64,000 bases of DNA from JAODBQ01 sp047602055 (GTDB taxonomy: Bacteria > Actinomycetota > Acidimicrobiia > Acidimicrobiales > Ilumatobacteraceae): contig JASGIG010000001.1 in the NCBI GenBank assembly GCA_047602055.1, forward strand, positions 2,542,001-2,606,000, given 5' to 3'. The position numbers and the translations under genes were made by a program. Every line of letters begins with the position of its first letter. Positions within the stretch are counted from its first letter, which is position 1. Positions 29,536 through 40,245 of this stretch are shown here, one piece after another. The notes under the pieces are model-generated. The model was not told where the DNA came from, did no database searches, and saw only the letters and a list, made by a program, of their open reading frames with translations.

Positions 29536-30573
29536 ATGAGCATCGACACGGCGTTCGACATGACCGCGTTCCTCGACGGGTTGCCGAAGTGCGAGTTGCA
29601 CGTCCATCTCGAAGGGACCCTCTCGCCCGAGCTGAAGCTCGCCCTCGCCGAGCGCAACGGCGTCGACATCGGCCAGTCGACCGTCGCCGAGGTCGAGGCG
29701 ACCTACGAGTTCGACTCGCTGACCAGCTTCCTCGCGGTCTACTACCCGGCGATGAACGTCCTCGTCACCGCCGACGACTTCTGCGATCTGGCCTTCGCCT
29801 ACCTGCAGAAGGCCGCGTCGCAGGGCGTCCGCCACGTCGAGATGTTCTTCGACCCGCAGGCCCACACCGGCCGCGGCGTCCCGTTCGACACGGTGATCCA
29901 GGGGTACCGCCGGGCGATCGTCGCCGCCCGCGCCGAGCTGGGCATCTCCGCCGAGCTGATCATGTGCTTCCTGCGCGACCTGTCCGCCGAGTTCGCGATG
30001 GCAACGCTGATGGAGTCGCTGCCGTACAAGCGCTGGATCGTCGGCGTCGGCCTCGACTCCGACGAGCGCGGCAACCCGCCGTCGAAGTTCGCGGCCGTGT
30101 TCGCCCGGGCGCGCACCGAGGGCTACCAGCTGACGATGCACTGCGACATCGACCAGATCGGCAGCATCGAGCACATCCGCCAGGCGCTGGAGGAGATCGG
30201 TGTCGACCGCATCGACCACGGCACGAACATCGTCGAGGCGCCCGACCTCGTCGAGGAGGTCAAGCGTCGCGGCATCGGCCTGACCTGCTGCCCGGTGTCG
30301 AACAGCTTCGTCACCGACGACATGAAGTCGACCGAGATCGTCGGGCTGCTGCGCGACGGCGTGCGCGTCACCATCAACAGCGACGATCCGGCGTACTTCA
30401 AGGGCTACATGACCGAGAACTACTCGGCACTGACCGCCCACGCAGGACTGTCGCCGCAGGAGGTGATCCGCCTGGCGCGCAACGCGTTCGAGATCGCCTG
30501 GCTGCCGCAGCGGGCCCGCGACGGCTTCCTCGCCGAGGTCGACGCCTGGGCCGAGGCCCACGGCGTCGCCTGA
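29536..30573 (+). CDS. Adenosine/adenine deaminase-family protein
   Basis: 345 residues in the amidohydrolase deaminase fold. Metal ligands CELHVHLEGTLSPE at the start, the MHCDID segment (about residue 202) where canonical enzymes have HAGE, DRIDHGTNI, CPVSNSF and the catalytic INSDDPAYF are visible. The Glu that protonates the purine ring in HAGE appears replaced by Asp within HCDID, marking a distinct subfamily. The nucleobase or nucleoside substrate is therefore open. Convergent with leuA, 13 bp apart. Confidence 0.82.
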   Translation: MSIDTAFDMTAFLDGLPKCELHVHLEGTLSPELKLALAERNGVDIGQSTVAEVEATYEFDSLTSFLAVYYPAMNVLVTADDFCDLAFAYLQKAASQGVRHVEMFFDPQAHTGRGVPFDTVIQGYRRAIVAARAELGISAELIMCFLRDLSAEFAMATLMESLPYKRWIVGVGLDSDERGNPPSKFAAVFARARTEGYQLTMHCDIDQIGSIEHIRQALEEIGVDRIDHGTNIVEAPDLVEEVKRRGIGLTCCPVSNSFVTDDMKSTEIVGLLRDGVRVTINSDDPAYFKGYMTENYSALTAHAGLSPQEVIRLARNAFEIAWLPQRARDGFLAEVDAWAEAHGVA

Positions 30574-30586
30574 CGATCGGGGCTGC

Positions 30587-32527
<1,941 letters not shown>

Positions 32528-33985
32528 TCAGCGCGTCAGGAAGTTGGTGAACTGCCAGGGGTCGGTGGGGTCGACGAGCGCTGCCTCGTCGGAGAAGTCG
32601 GCGAACAGGTCGCGGCGGCTGGACACGGGGTCCCAGTCGCTCGGGCCGCTGTGCAGCGTGCCGAGGTAGCGGCTGGCCACCTTCAGCACGTCGCGCCACG
32701 GCAGCTCGTCGGGGACGCGCAGGCCCTCGTTCGGATGGTCGAGCATCCACGACACGGCGGCGACGATCGAGCCGGCGACCTGCAGCGTGGTGGCGTTCTG
32801 GTGCTCGACGACGGCGCGGGCCTCGTCGATCGACAGCAGCGAGCCGGTCCACCACGCCGTGTACGGGTGGCCCATCAGCAGCACGCCGAGCTCGTCGCGG
32901 CCGCTGACGATCTCGTCGTTGAGGATCCGCTGGCGCTCCTGCATCTGCCAGCCGCGCATCCGCAGCTCGAGCACGCTGTTGATGGCCGCGTCGGACGGGT
33001 GGTAGGCGTAGTGGACCGTCGGGCGATAGACAGCCTGCCCCGAGGGATCGTTCACCGTCAGGTGCTCGCACATCGTGAACGCCTCGCCGTGGCGGATCAC
33101 CATGCCGCGGATCTCGCCGCACGGCACCCAGCTGCGCACCCACGTCTCCATGCCCGGCCGGGCGATGCAGATCTGGTTGCGCGGGCCCTCGCCGGCGTGG
33201 ACGAACGCGTTCGGCGGCAGCCGCCGCTCGTGGGTGCCCCACCCGAGCTCGGCCGGGGCGATGCCCTCTTCGTAGAAGCCCTCGACCGACCACGTGTTGA
33301 CGAACTCGTCGGTCTCCTTCGGGACGCCGGTGATCTGCGTGTCGCGCTCGGCGATGTGGATCACCCTCGTGCCGGTGAGCATCGCCAGGCGGTTGTACGC
33401 CTCGCCGGCCAGCGCGTCCTCCAGCCCGGCCGGGTCGGTGGCGATGCCGTCGGTGAGCATCCGCGTGGCGATCTCGCTCAGCGCCTGCTTGGCGAAGTGG
33501 CTCACCAGACCGGGGTTGGCGCCGTGCTCGACGATCGCCGTCGCGCCCCGGTTGTCCGGCCAGCTCGCCCGCATCCGTCGCAGCGCCATGTGTCGCACGT
33601 ACAGCGTGCGATCCAACGGTGGCGTCGCGGTGAGCTCGTCGTAGGGGTCCCACAGCTCGACGCTGGTGTTCAGGTAGCGGACGCGGTGGTCGCGGCACCA
33701 CTGCAGGATCGTCGGGTTGTCGACGTTCCAGGCGAGGTCGACGAGCAGGTCGCCGGGGCCGACGCGCGCGGAGAGGAGCTCGTCGAGGTTGTCCTTCGTC
33801 AGCCGGTCGCGCTCGTAGGTGACGCCCTTGATGATCGAGCCGGCGATGCGATTGCGGTTGTCGACGAAGTCGACGACGGTGACCTGCGACGGCTGGATCG
33901 GCAGGTCACGGATCAGCAGGGGGATCGTGCACTGGGCGACCGAGCCGCAGCCGAGGACGAGGACCCGAGACGGCAGGCGGCTCAT
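32528..33985 (-). CDS. hss: Homospermidine synthase
   Basis: 485 residues. The N-terminal Rossmann motif VLVLGCGSVAQCTIPLLIRD, LLVDLAWNVDNPTILQWCRD, EHGANPGLVSHFAKQAL and WDPYDELTATPPLDRTLYVR match bacterial homospermidine synthases of the saccharopine dehydrogenase superfamily. The enzyme makes sym-homospermidine from putrescine, or from spermidine plus putrescine, with NAD. ATG 33985 overlaps a 44-codon upstream gene by 4 bp. Confidence 0.9.
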   Translation of the reverse strand: MSRLPSRVLVLGCGSVAQCTIPLLIRDLPIQPSQVTVVDFVDNRNRIAGSIIKGVTYERDRLTKDNLDELLSARVGPGDLLVDLAWNVDNPTILQWCRDHRVRYLNTSVELWDPYDELTATPPLDRTLYVRHMALRRMRASWPDNRGATAIVEHGANPGLVSHFAKQALSEIATRMLTDGIATDPAGLEDALAGEAYNRLAMLTGTRVIHIAERDTQITGVPKETDEFVNTWSVEGFYEEGIAPAELGWGTHERRLPPNAFVHAGEGPRNQICIARPGMETWVRSWVPCGEIRGMVIRHGEAFTMCEHLTVNDPSGQAVYRPTVHYAYHPSDAAINSVLELRMRGWQMQERQRILNDEIVSGRDELGVLLMGHPYTAWWTGSLLSIDEARAVVEHQNATTLQVAGSIVAAVSWMLDHPNEGLRVPDELPWRDVLKVASRYLGTLHSGPSDWDPVSSRRDLFADFSDEAALVDPTDPWQFTNFLTR

Positions 33986-34116
33986 GCCGCGGCGGTGGGC
34001 AGCAGCTCGGCGAGCTCGGCGTCGAGGTCACGGAGCTGCTCGGCGACGTACAGCGACTGCCAGTCGTAGGCGAGGCCCTTGCGTCCCAGGTTGTCGGTGC
34101 CCTCGTGGTGCTCCAT
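33982..34116 (-). CDS. 44-residue conserved-looking small protein coupled to hss
   Basis: MEHHEGTDNLGRKGLAYDWQ starts the frame and it ends ELAELLPTAAA. A strong ribosome binding site (aggaaggtgg) precedes ATG 34116, and the stop overlaps the hss ATG in ATGA, so the two are translated together. The sequence is acidic and amphipathic with no signal peptide. No known domain is recognised. It could be a small subunit or regulator of homospermidine synthase, or merely a translational coupling ORF. Confidence 0.7.
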   Translation of the reverse strand: MEHHEGTDNLGRKGLAYDWQSLYVAEQLRDLDAELAELLPTAAA

Positions 34117-34212
34117 CGCCCCACCTTCCTGCGCTCGTCCGCCTCCAGAAGCTGGCGCACGCTAACGAAGGGCCACCGCGCGAGCTACTGGCTGATCCGT
34201 CAAGCAGAACCG

Positions 34213-34228
34213 CTGACCGATCGGTCAG
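34213..34228. promoter_or_regulatory. Perfect 16-bp palindrome, TetR-type operator candidate
   Basis: CTGACCGATCGGTCAG lies between the divergent hss operon (start 34116) and the dioxygenase (start 34355). Perfect palindromes with a TGACCG-CGGTCA form are typical TetR-family operators. No TetR gene is within the window near it. Confidence 0.45.
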
Positions 34229-34263
34229 ACCGCTGTCCGAGTGGGCAACGGTCCGAGGATCGG

Positions 34264-34338
34264 CCAGCGCCGAAGCGCAGCGGAGGTGGGCACGGCAGGC
34301 GCAGCGGAGCGGCTTCGCGGCGACCGGAGCCCGAACAA
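34264..34338 (+). repeat. Interspersed repeat F, copy 2
   Basis: Runs gccgaagcgcagcggaggtg, cacggcaggcgcagcggagc, then gcgaccggagcccgaac. It matches the minus strand of 25581-25650. It ends about 17 bp before the dioxygenase start. Confidence 0.65.
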
Positions 34339-34354
34339 CCTAGGGTGAGCGGTC

Positions 34355-35200
34355 ATGGGGATCGAGGTGCGACAGTCGGGGCAGGGGTGTGGGGCACGGG
34401 TGACGGGGGTCGACCTGACGTCGCCGTTGGATGCGGACGCCGTGGCGACGCTGCGTGCCGCCTGGCTGGAGCACCACGTGCTCGCCTTCCCGGAGCAACC
34501 GATGAGCGACGACGATCTCGAGCGGTTCACGGTCGCCTTCGGCGGCTTCGGCAACGACCCGTTCATCGCCCCGATCACCGGGCGCGAGCACGTCATCGCC
34601 ATCAAGCGCACCGCCCACGAGACCGCGCCGCTGTTCGCCGAGAACTGGCACAGCGACTGGAGCTTCCAGGCGCGGCCGCCGGCGGGCACGTGCCTGTTCG
34701 GGATCACGATCCCGCCCCACGGCGGCGACACGCTGTACACGAACCAGCATGCCGCGCTCGACGCGATGCCGGCGTCGCTGCGCTCCCGGCTGGAGGGCAG
34801 GCTTGCCGTGCACTCGGCGCGTGGCGGGTACGCGCCGAGCGGGACGTACGGCAAGGTCGACCAGGAGGCCGACCGCAGCATGGAGATCCTGCCGTCCGAC
34901 GCGGCGATGGCCACGCAGTTGCACCCGATCGTCCGCGAGCACCCCGAGACCGGCCGGCTCGGCCTGTTCGGGTGCATCGGCTACGTCATCGGCATCGACG
35001 GGATGACCGACGAGGAGGCCCGACCGCTGCTCACCGAGTGGTACCAGTGGCAGACCCGCGAGGAGTTCTGGTACCGCCATCAGTGGGAGCCGCAGATGCT
35101 GGTGATGTGGGACAACCGCTCCGTCCTGCACAAGGCCACCGGCGGCTACGAGGGCTACGACCGCCTCCTGCACCGCACCACCATCGCCGCCGCGGCCTGA
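34355..35200 (+). CDS. TauD/TfdA-family 2-oxoglutarate dioxygenase
   Basis: 281 residues. The iron-binding HxD is in NWHSDWSFQARPPAGTCLFG (about residue 98), the distal His and 2-oxoglutarate Arg are in MWDNRSVLHKATGGYEGYDR. The N-terminus (CGARVTGVDLTSPLDADAVA) matches the family. It oxidises a small substrate such as taurine, an alpha-ketoglutarate-dependent sulfonate, or a carboxylated aromatic. The substrate cannot be chosen from sequence, and no sulfonate transporter is adjacent. Confidence 0.87.
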   Translation: MGIEVRQSGQGCGARVTGVDLTSPLDADAVATLRAAWLEHHVLAFPEQPMSDDDLERFTVAFGGFGNDPFIAPITGREHVIAIKRTAHETAPLFAENWHSDWSFQARPPAGTCLFGITIPPHGGDTLYTNQHAALDAMPASLRSRLEGRLAVHSARGGYAPSGTYGKVDQEADRSMEILPSDAAMATQLHPIVREHPETGRLGLFGCIGYVIGIDGMTDEEARPLLTEWYQWQTREEFWYRHQWEPQMLVMWDNRSVLHKATGGYEGYDRLLHRTTIAAAA

Positions 35201-35244
35201 TCAATTCGGGCGCTCCCGCGCCCGGGTGGCGACGAACATGGGGC

Positions 35245-35820
35245 ATGGAGCGACTGCCGAGCGGGACGGTGACGCCGCGGCTGACGCTGCGGGTGTGGGC
35301 ACCCGAGGACGCGCCAGCGGTGTGCGTCTCGGTGGACGAGAGCATGGACCATCTGCGGTCGTGGATGGCGTGGGCCGTCGAGCCCGTGACAGTCGAGCAC
35401 TTCCAGGACGTGATCGATCGCTTCGAAGCGTCGTGGCGTGATGGGGTCGAAGCCAGCTACGGCGTGTTCCTCGACGGCGAGGTCATCGGCGGCACCGGGC
35501 TGCACCGCCGGGCCGGGCCGGACACGTTGGAGATCGGCTACTGGATCCACGTCGACCACATCGGGCGCGGCTACGCCACCGAGGTGTCGGCGGCGCTGAC
35601 GGATCTGGCGTTCACCGTCGACGGCGTCGACCACGTCGAGATCCACCACGACGAGGCCAACGTGCGCAGCGCCGCCGTTCCGCGCAAGCTCGGCTTCGCC
35701 CACGTCGCCACCGCGCCGCGCGAGCGGCTCGCCCCGGCGCACAGCGGCATCGAGTGGATCTGGCGCGTCGACCGCGCCGACTGGCTGGCCGCCCGTGCGC
35801 GTGCCCGCCGCGATGAGTGA
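35245..35820 (+). CDS. GNAT acetyltransferase, RimJ/RimL type
   Basis: 191 residues starting MERLPSGTVTPRLTLRVWAP. EIGYWIHVDHIGRGYATEVS carries the acetyl-CoA loop and HHDEANVRSAAVPRKLGFAH the C-terminal signature of ribosomal-protein-type N-acetyltransferases. The substrate is unknown. The stop lies inside the left arm of the palindrome at 35812-35850, shared with the convergent fucosidase gene. The final residues ARARARRDE come partly from this repeat. Confidence 0.83.
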   Translation: MERLPSGTVTPRLTLRVWAPEDAPAVCVSVDESMDHLRSWMAWAVEPVTVEHFQDVIDRFEASWRDGVEASYGVFLDGEVIGGTGLHRRAGPDTLEIGYWIHVDHIGRGYATEVSAALTDLAFTVDGVDHVEIHHDEANVRSAAVPRKLGFAHVATAPRERLAPAHSGIEWIWRVDRADWLAARARARRDE

Positions 35821-35850
35821 TGAGCCGGACTCTTCGGCTCATCACTCATC
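35812..35850. repeat. REP family B palindrome, copy 1
   Basis: gatgagtgatgagccg (35812-35827) and its exact inverse (35835-35850) around a 7-nt loop. It sits between two convergent genes and can serve as a bidirectional terminator hairpin. Related copies lie at 63818-63856 and 63890-63928. Confidence 0.85.
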
Positions 35851-35853
35851 TCG

Positions 35854-37185
35854 TCAGGAGCTGATCGAGAACGCGGTGGCGGGCGCGGGCGGGAGGTGGT
35901 CGGGCAGCTCGACGGACAGCGTGCCGTCGCGCCAGCGCCATGGCAGCGGGCGGGCGTTGCCGAGCATCCGCACCTCGGCGCCGTCACCCGGTGCGTCGAC
36001 CGGCACCGACCACGTGCCCGACGGGGCGCCCTGGGCGATCACGAAGCGCGTGCCGTCGGCGCCGACCGTGCATGCCGCCGCCCGGCCGTCGCCGGCGACG
36101 CACGTACCGCGCGGGCGCGTCCCGTAGATCGCCGCGCCGTCGACCCGCAGCCACCAGCCGAGCGCGGTCAGGCGCAGCGCCTGGCCGAACGGGATCTGCC
36201 CGTCGGCGCCGGGGCCGACGTTGAGCAGCAGGTTGCCGCCGCGAGCGACGACGTCGACGAGCATCCAGATCAGCTCGTCGGGCGACAGCAGCGTCGCCTC
36301 GGTCTCCTCACGGTTGTAGCCGAAGCCTCGTCCGATGCCCCGGCAGACCTCCCACTTGCGGTTGCCGCGCGGCTTGGTCGAGTACTCCGGCGTGGCGATG
36401 TCGGCGTGCAGCTGGCCACGAGCGACGCGCACGATGTCGAAGCGGTCGTTGACGATCCCGTCGGGGACGGCCGCGTAGTAGCGAGCGAACAGGTCGTTGG
36501 GGTCGAGCCGGCTCGGCCAGCCGATGTCGTTCCACAGCGCGCACGGGCGGAAGCGCTCGATCAGCTCGTGCACGTGGGCGGTGGCGTACTCGGCGTACTC
36601 GGGGCTGTTCGGCACGGCGGCGATCAGCGACGCCAGGTCGGTGATCGGCGGCGGCACGAACGTCCAGTCGAGGCCACCCGAGTAGTAGACGCCGAAGCGC
36701 ATCCCCGCATCGGCGGTCGCCGCGGCGAGCTCGCCGATGTGGTCGCGCTGCGCCATCCAGCCGTCGCGGTGCGGGTTGGGCACGTCGCTGTGCCACATCA
36801 GGAAGCCGTCGTGGTGCTTGGTGACCGGCACGACGTAGCGCGCCCCTGCGGCGGCGAACAGCGGCACCCAGTCGGCCACCGACGCGCCGCCGGCGCGCTC
36901 GAGGAACGAGGCGACGAAGTCGGCGTACGTCACCGACGGGCCGTACACCGACTCGTGGTGGGCGGCCACCGGGCTGCCCTCGATCGCCCACGAGTTGAGG
37001 TACCACTCGGTGTACGGCGTCGCCCGGAACGCGTCGGCCCAGTTGCCGTGCTCCATCATCTCGCCCATGTCGTTGGCCAACGGTGCCCAGCAGGGCACCG
37101 CGTACGGCCCCCAGTGGACGAAGATCCCGAGCTTGGCGTCGTCGTGCCAGGCCGGCAGCGGCCGGTCCGCGAACGGAACCGTCAC
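35854..37185 (-). CDS. Alpha-L-fucosidase (GH29)
   Basis: 443 residues. The N-terminus KLGIFVHWGPYAVPCWAPLA, the substrate-binding VVPVTKHHDGFLMWHSDVPN and the nucleophile region CALWNDIGWPSRLDPNDLF define a GH29 retaining fucosidase. A small beta-sandwich domain follows after about residue 340. No signal peptide is visible, so it is probably cytoplasmic. GTG 37185 is used; it leaves a 35-bp gap to the acyl-CoA synthetase upstream. No other sugar genes are adjacent. Confidence 0.88.
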   Translation of the reverse strand: MTVPFADRPLPAWHDDAKLGIFVHWGPYAVPCWAPLANDMGEMMEHGNWADAFRATPYTEWYLNSWAIEGSPVAAHHESVYGPSVTYADFVASFLERAGGASVADWVPLFAAAGARYVVPVTKHHDGFLMWHSDVPNPHRDGWMAQRDHIGELAAATADAGMRFGVYYSGGLDWTFVPPPITDLASLIAAVPNSPEYAEYATAHVHELIERFRPCALWNDIGWPSRLDPNDLFARYYAAVPDGIVNDRFDIVRVARGQLHADIATPEYSTKPRGNRKWEVCRGIGRGFGYNREETEATLLSPDELIWMLVDVVARGGNLLLNVGPGADGQIPFGQALRLTALGWWLRVDGAAIYGTRPRGTCVAGDGRAAACTVGADGTRFVIAQGAPSGTWSVPVDAPGDGAEVRMLGNARPLPWRWRDGTLSVELPDHLPPAPATAFSISS

Positions 37186-37220
37186 CGCTTGACCAGCGGT
37201 GTCCGTGCGGGCGTGAGCAC

Positions 37221-38774
37221 TCAGTTCACCTGACGTTGCAGCCCCGTCCAGTACGGCTCGCGCAGCTTGAACTTCTGCAGCTTGCCGGTGGCGGTGCGCG
37301 CCAGGCTGTCGCGGAGCTCGACCTTCTTCGGGCACTTGTAGCCGGCCAGCTTGGTGCGGGTGTGGGCGATGACGTCGGCCTCGGTGAGCGTCGAGCCCGG
37401 CGTCAGCACGACGAGCGCGGTGACCAGCTCGCCCCACTTCTCGTCGGGGATGCCGATGACCGCGACCTCGGCCACCTCGGGATGGCTGAACACCGCGTCC
37501 TCGACCTCGATCGAGCTGACGTTCTCGCCGCCGGTGATGATCACGTCCTTCTTGCGGTCGCTGATCGTCACGTAGCTCTCGTCGTCGATCGAGCCACCGT
37601 CGCCGGTGTGGAACCAGTCCGGCCCGTACGGGTCGTCGCTGGCCGGGTGGATCGCCCCGGCGGTCGCCTCGGGCTGGCTCCAGTAGCCCTCCATCACGTG
37701 GTTGCCGCGGGCGAGCACCTCGCCGTCGGGGGAGATGCGCATCTCCACGCCGATCGCCGGCGCCCCGGCGCGACTGAGCTTGACCGCCTTCTCCGAGGAC
37801 GAGAGCTCGTCGTACTCGGCGCGGGTGCGGTTCATCGTCAGCAGCGGCGTGGTCTCGGTGAGGCCGTAGATCTGGACGAACTCCCAGCCGAGCTCCTGCT
37901 CGATGCGCTCGATCGTCTTCGTCGGCGGTGGGGCGCCGGCGCAGATGATGCGGGTCTGGTCGCGGCCGGGGATCGGGCCGTCCCAGTCCGGGGCGGCGTC
38001 GAGGATCGCGTTGGCCACCGCCGGCGCCGCGCACATCAGCGTGACGCCGTGCTGCTGCACCCGCCGGAGGATCTCGGCGCCGTCGATCTTGCGGATGATC
38101 ACGTGCGTGCCGCCCATGCCGGTGACCGCGTAGAGCATCCCCCAGCCGTTGCAGTGGAACTGCGGCAGGGTGTGCAGGTACACGTCTCGGTCGGTGACCC
38201 CGGCGTGCCAGCCGAACGTCGTGGCGTTCAGCCAGAGGTTGCGGTGCGTGAGCTGCACGCCCTTCGGCCGGGCGGTGGTGCCGCTCGTGTAGTTGATGGT
38301 GGCGGTGGCGTCCTCGTCGGCCACCCACGGCTTCGGCGCCAGGTGCTCGAGCGAGGCGTCGGCGTGCTCGCCGATCACGAGGCGGTGCTCGCACCGGACG
38401 TCGCCCAGCGCCTCGTCCAGCTCCGGGTCGACGCACAGCACGCGGGCGCCGCTGTGCTCGACGATGTACTTGACCTCCTCGGCGACGAGCCGGAAGTTGA
38501 TCGGCACGAGGATCCGACCCGAGCCGCTGACGCCGAACAGCGCGGTGAGCAGCCGGGCGGAGTTGTGGCTGACGACGGCGACGCGCTCGCCGACGCCGAT
38601 GCCGGTCTCGTCGAGCGACGCGGCCATCGCCCGGGCCCGCCTGGCCATCTCGGCGTAGGTGATCGAACCCCAGGACTCCGCCGGCTGATCTGGCTCGTCG
38701 ACGACGCCGACGCGGTCGCCGTAGATCAGCTCGGCGCGGCGCAGGAAGTCGTTGACGGTGAGCGCAACCTTCAT
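37221..38774 (-). CDS. AMP-dependent acyl-CoA synthetase (long-chain type)
   Basis: 517 residues. P-loop TINYTSGTTARPKGVQLTHR, YGLTETTPLLTMN, WFHTGDGGSIDDESYVTISD and the C-terminal catalytic Lys in TATGKLQKFKLRE give the full ANL-enzyme order. It activates a fatty or aromatic acid to its CoA ester. ATG 38774 is chosen over 38801 because MKVALTVNDFLRRAEL is the usual family opening. It precedes the fucosidase gene on the same strand. Confidence 0.9.
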   Translation of the reverse strand: MKVALTVNDFLRRAELIYGDRVGVVDEPDQPAESWGSITYAEMARRARAMAASLDETGIGVGERVAVVSHNSARLLTALFGVSGSGRILVPINFRLVAEEVKYIVEHSGARVLCVDPELDEALGDVRCEHRLVIGEHADASLEHLAPKPWVADEDATATINYTSGTTARPKGVQLTHRNLWLNATTFGWHAGVTDRDVYLHTLPQFHCNGWGMLYAVTGMGGTHVIIRKIDGAEILRRVQQHGVTLMCAAPAVANAILDAAPDWDGPIPGRDQTRIICAGAPPPTKTIERIEQELGWEFVQIYGLTETTPLLTMNRTRAEYDELSSSEKAVKLSRAGAPAIGVEMRISPDGEVLARGNHVMEGYWSQPEATAGAIHPASDDPYGPDWFHTGDGGSIDDESYVTISDRKKDVIITGGENVSSIEVEDAVFSHPEVAEVAVIGIPDEKWGELVTALVVLTPGSTLTEADVIAHTRTKLAGYKCPKKVELRDSLARTATGKLQKFKLREPYWTGLQRQVN

Positions 38775-38840
38775 GGGCCAATCATGGCGCGAATGCATCA
38801 CGCCAGGTGACCTGGGCTGGCAGTACCCTGGGGACTCGAC

Positions 38841-40118
38841 ATGCCTGAGAACACACGCCCACGGGGCGCGACCCGGCGACGCCGCCGGGCCCCGAAGCCG
38901 GCGGTCGAGCGTCGTCCCGCTCCCGAACCGGCCACCACCTTGGACCTCGATTCCTACGTCCCCACCGGCTTCGCCGACCTCGGCGTACCGCCCGAGGTCG
39001 ACCTCGGCCTGAGCGCCGCCGGGTTCACCGCACCCTTCGCCATCCAGACGCAGGCGATCCCCGTCGCGCTGACCGGCAAGGACGTCTGCGGCCGCGCCAA
39101 GACCGGCTCCGGCAAGACGCTCGCCTTCGGGGTGCCGATGCTCGCTCGCCTCCGGGGCGCCGGCGAACCGCGCCGTCCTCGGGCGCTGGTGCTCGTGCCG
39201 ACGCGCGAGCTGGCCTTGCAGGTGTCCGAGGTCCTCGCCCCCGTGGCGATCGCCTGCGGTCGCAGCGTCCTCGCCGTGTACGGCGGGGCGTCACGCCACC
39301 AGCAGATCGACGCGCTGGAGGTCGGAGCGGACGTCGTCGTCGCCACCCCGCTGCGGTTGATCGACCTCCTCAAGGAGGACGAGCTGGACCTGTCGGCGAT
39401 CGAGATCGTCGTGCTCGACGAGGCCGACCGGATGGCCGACGACGGGTTCACCCCGCAGGTCGAGTGGATCCTGCGCAAGGTCACCGGCCCGCACCAGACG
39501 ATGCTGTTCTCGGCGACGCTCGACGGCGACGTCGGCCACCTGATGCGCCGCTACATGACGGACCCGGAGCTGGTCGCCGTCGACGCCGCCACCGACACGG
39601 TCGGCACGATGCACCACGTGTTCCTGGCCGTGCACCACATGGACAAGGACCGCGTCGTGGCCACGATCGCCGCCGGCTTCGCCAAGACGATCGTGTTCTG
39701 CCAGACCAAGCGGACCTGCGACCGGGTCGAGCGCAACCTGCTCGACCTCGGCGTGCAGGCGATGGCGATCCACGGCGACCTCGCCCAGGTCGCCCGGGAG
39801 AAGGCGCTGAAGCGCTTCGCCGACGGCCAGCTCGCGGTGCTCGTCGCCACCGACGTCGCCGCCCGCGGCATCGACATCGACGACATCGGCGCGGTCATCC
39901 ACTACGAGCCGGCGCCCGACGCCAAGGACTACCTGCACCGTTCGGGTCGAACCGCACGTGCCGGGCGCGACGGCTGGGCGATCACGCTCGCCGAGTACAA
40001 CCAGCACACCCAGGTGCGCATCCTCCAGCGGGCCCTGCGCCTGCCGCTCGGCGCGCCGATCGAGGTGTTCAGCAACGACCCCCGCCTCAAGGACCTCGCC
40101 GAGCTCGAGCTGTCCTGA
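38841..40118 (+). CDS. DEAD-box RNA helicase
   Basis: 425 residues. Q-motif region FAIQTQAIPVALTGKDVCGR, motif I AKTGSGKT, Ia PTRELALQ, II VLDEADRMADDGF, III FSAT, IV/V VLVATDVAARGIDIDD, VI HRSGRTARAGRDG. A basic N-terminal tail (RGATRRRRRAPKP) may bind RNA. Such helicases act in ribosome assembly, RNA decay or cold adaptation. Diverges from the acyl-CoA synthetase 66 bp away. Confidence 0.93.
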   Translation: MPENTRPRGATRRRRRAPKPAVERRPAPEPATTLDLDSYVPTGFADLGVPPEVDLGLSAAGFTAPFAIQTQAIPVALTGKDVCGRAKTGSGKTLAFGVPMLARLRGAGEPRRPRALVLVPTRELALQVSEVLAPVAIACGRSVLAVYGGASRHQQIDALEVGADVVVATPLRLIDLLKEDELDLSAIEIVVLDEADRMADDGFTPQVEWILRKVTGPHQTMLFSATLDGDVGHLMRRYMTDPELVAVDAATDTVGTMHHVFLAVHHMDKDRVVATIAAGFAKTIVFCQTKRTCDRVERNLLDLGVQAMAIHGDLAQVAREKALKRFADGQLAVLVATDVAARGIDIDDIGAVIHYEPAPDAKDYLHRSGRTARAGRDGWAITLAEYNQHTQVRILQRALRLPLGAPIEVFSNDPRLKDLAELELS

Positions 40119-40140
40119 GCCCCGCGCCCACCCTGCGTGC

Positions 40141-40245
40141 GATTCGAGATGTGCGCACGGACGCCGCACATCTCGAATCCCGGTGAGCCGGCGGCCGGAC
40201 GCGATGTGAGATGTGCGCACCGGGGCGGCGAATCTCGAATCGCGC
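40141..40245. repeat. REP family A, tandem pair
   Basis: The first unit has exact 15-bp arms gattcgagatgtgcg (40141-40155) and cgcacatctcgaatc (40165-40179). A second, more degenerate unit spans about 40206-40241 (gatgtgagatgtgcgcac ... gaatctcgaatc). The same paired arrangement is at 49147-49245. It separates the convergent helicase and cyclase genes. Confidence 0.85.

Noticed and set aside
40141..40245. Possible CRISPR array
   Set aside because: Only two palindromic units with no regular repeat-spacer structure and no cas genes; they are REP-like.
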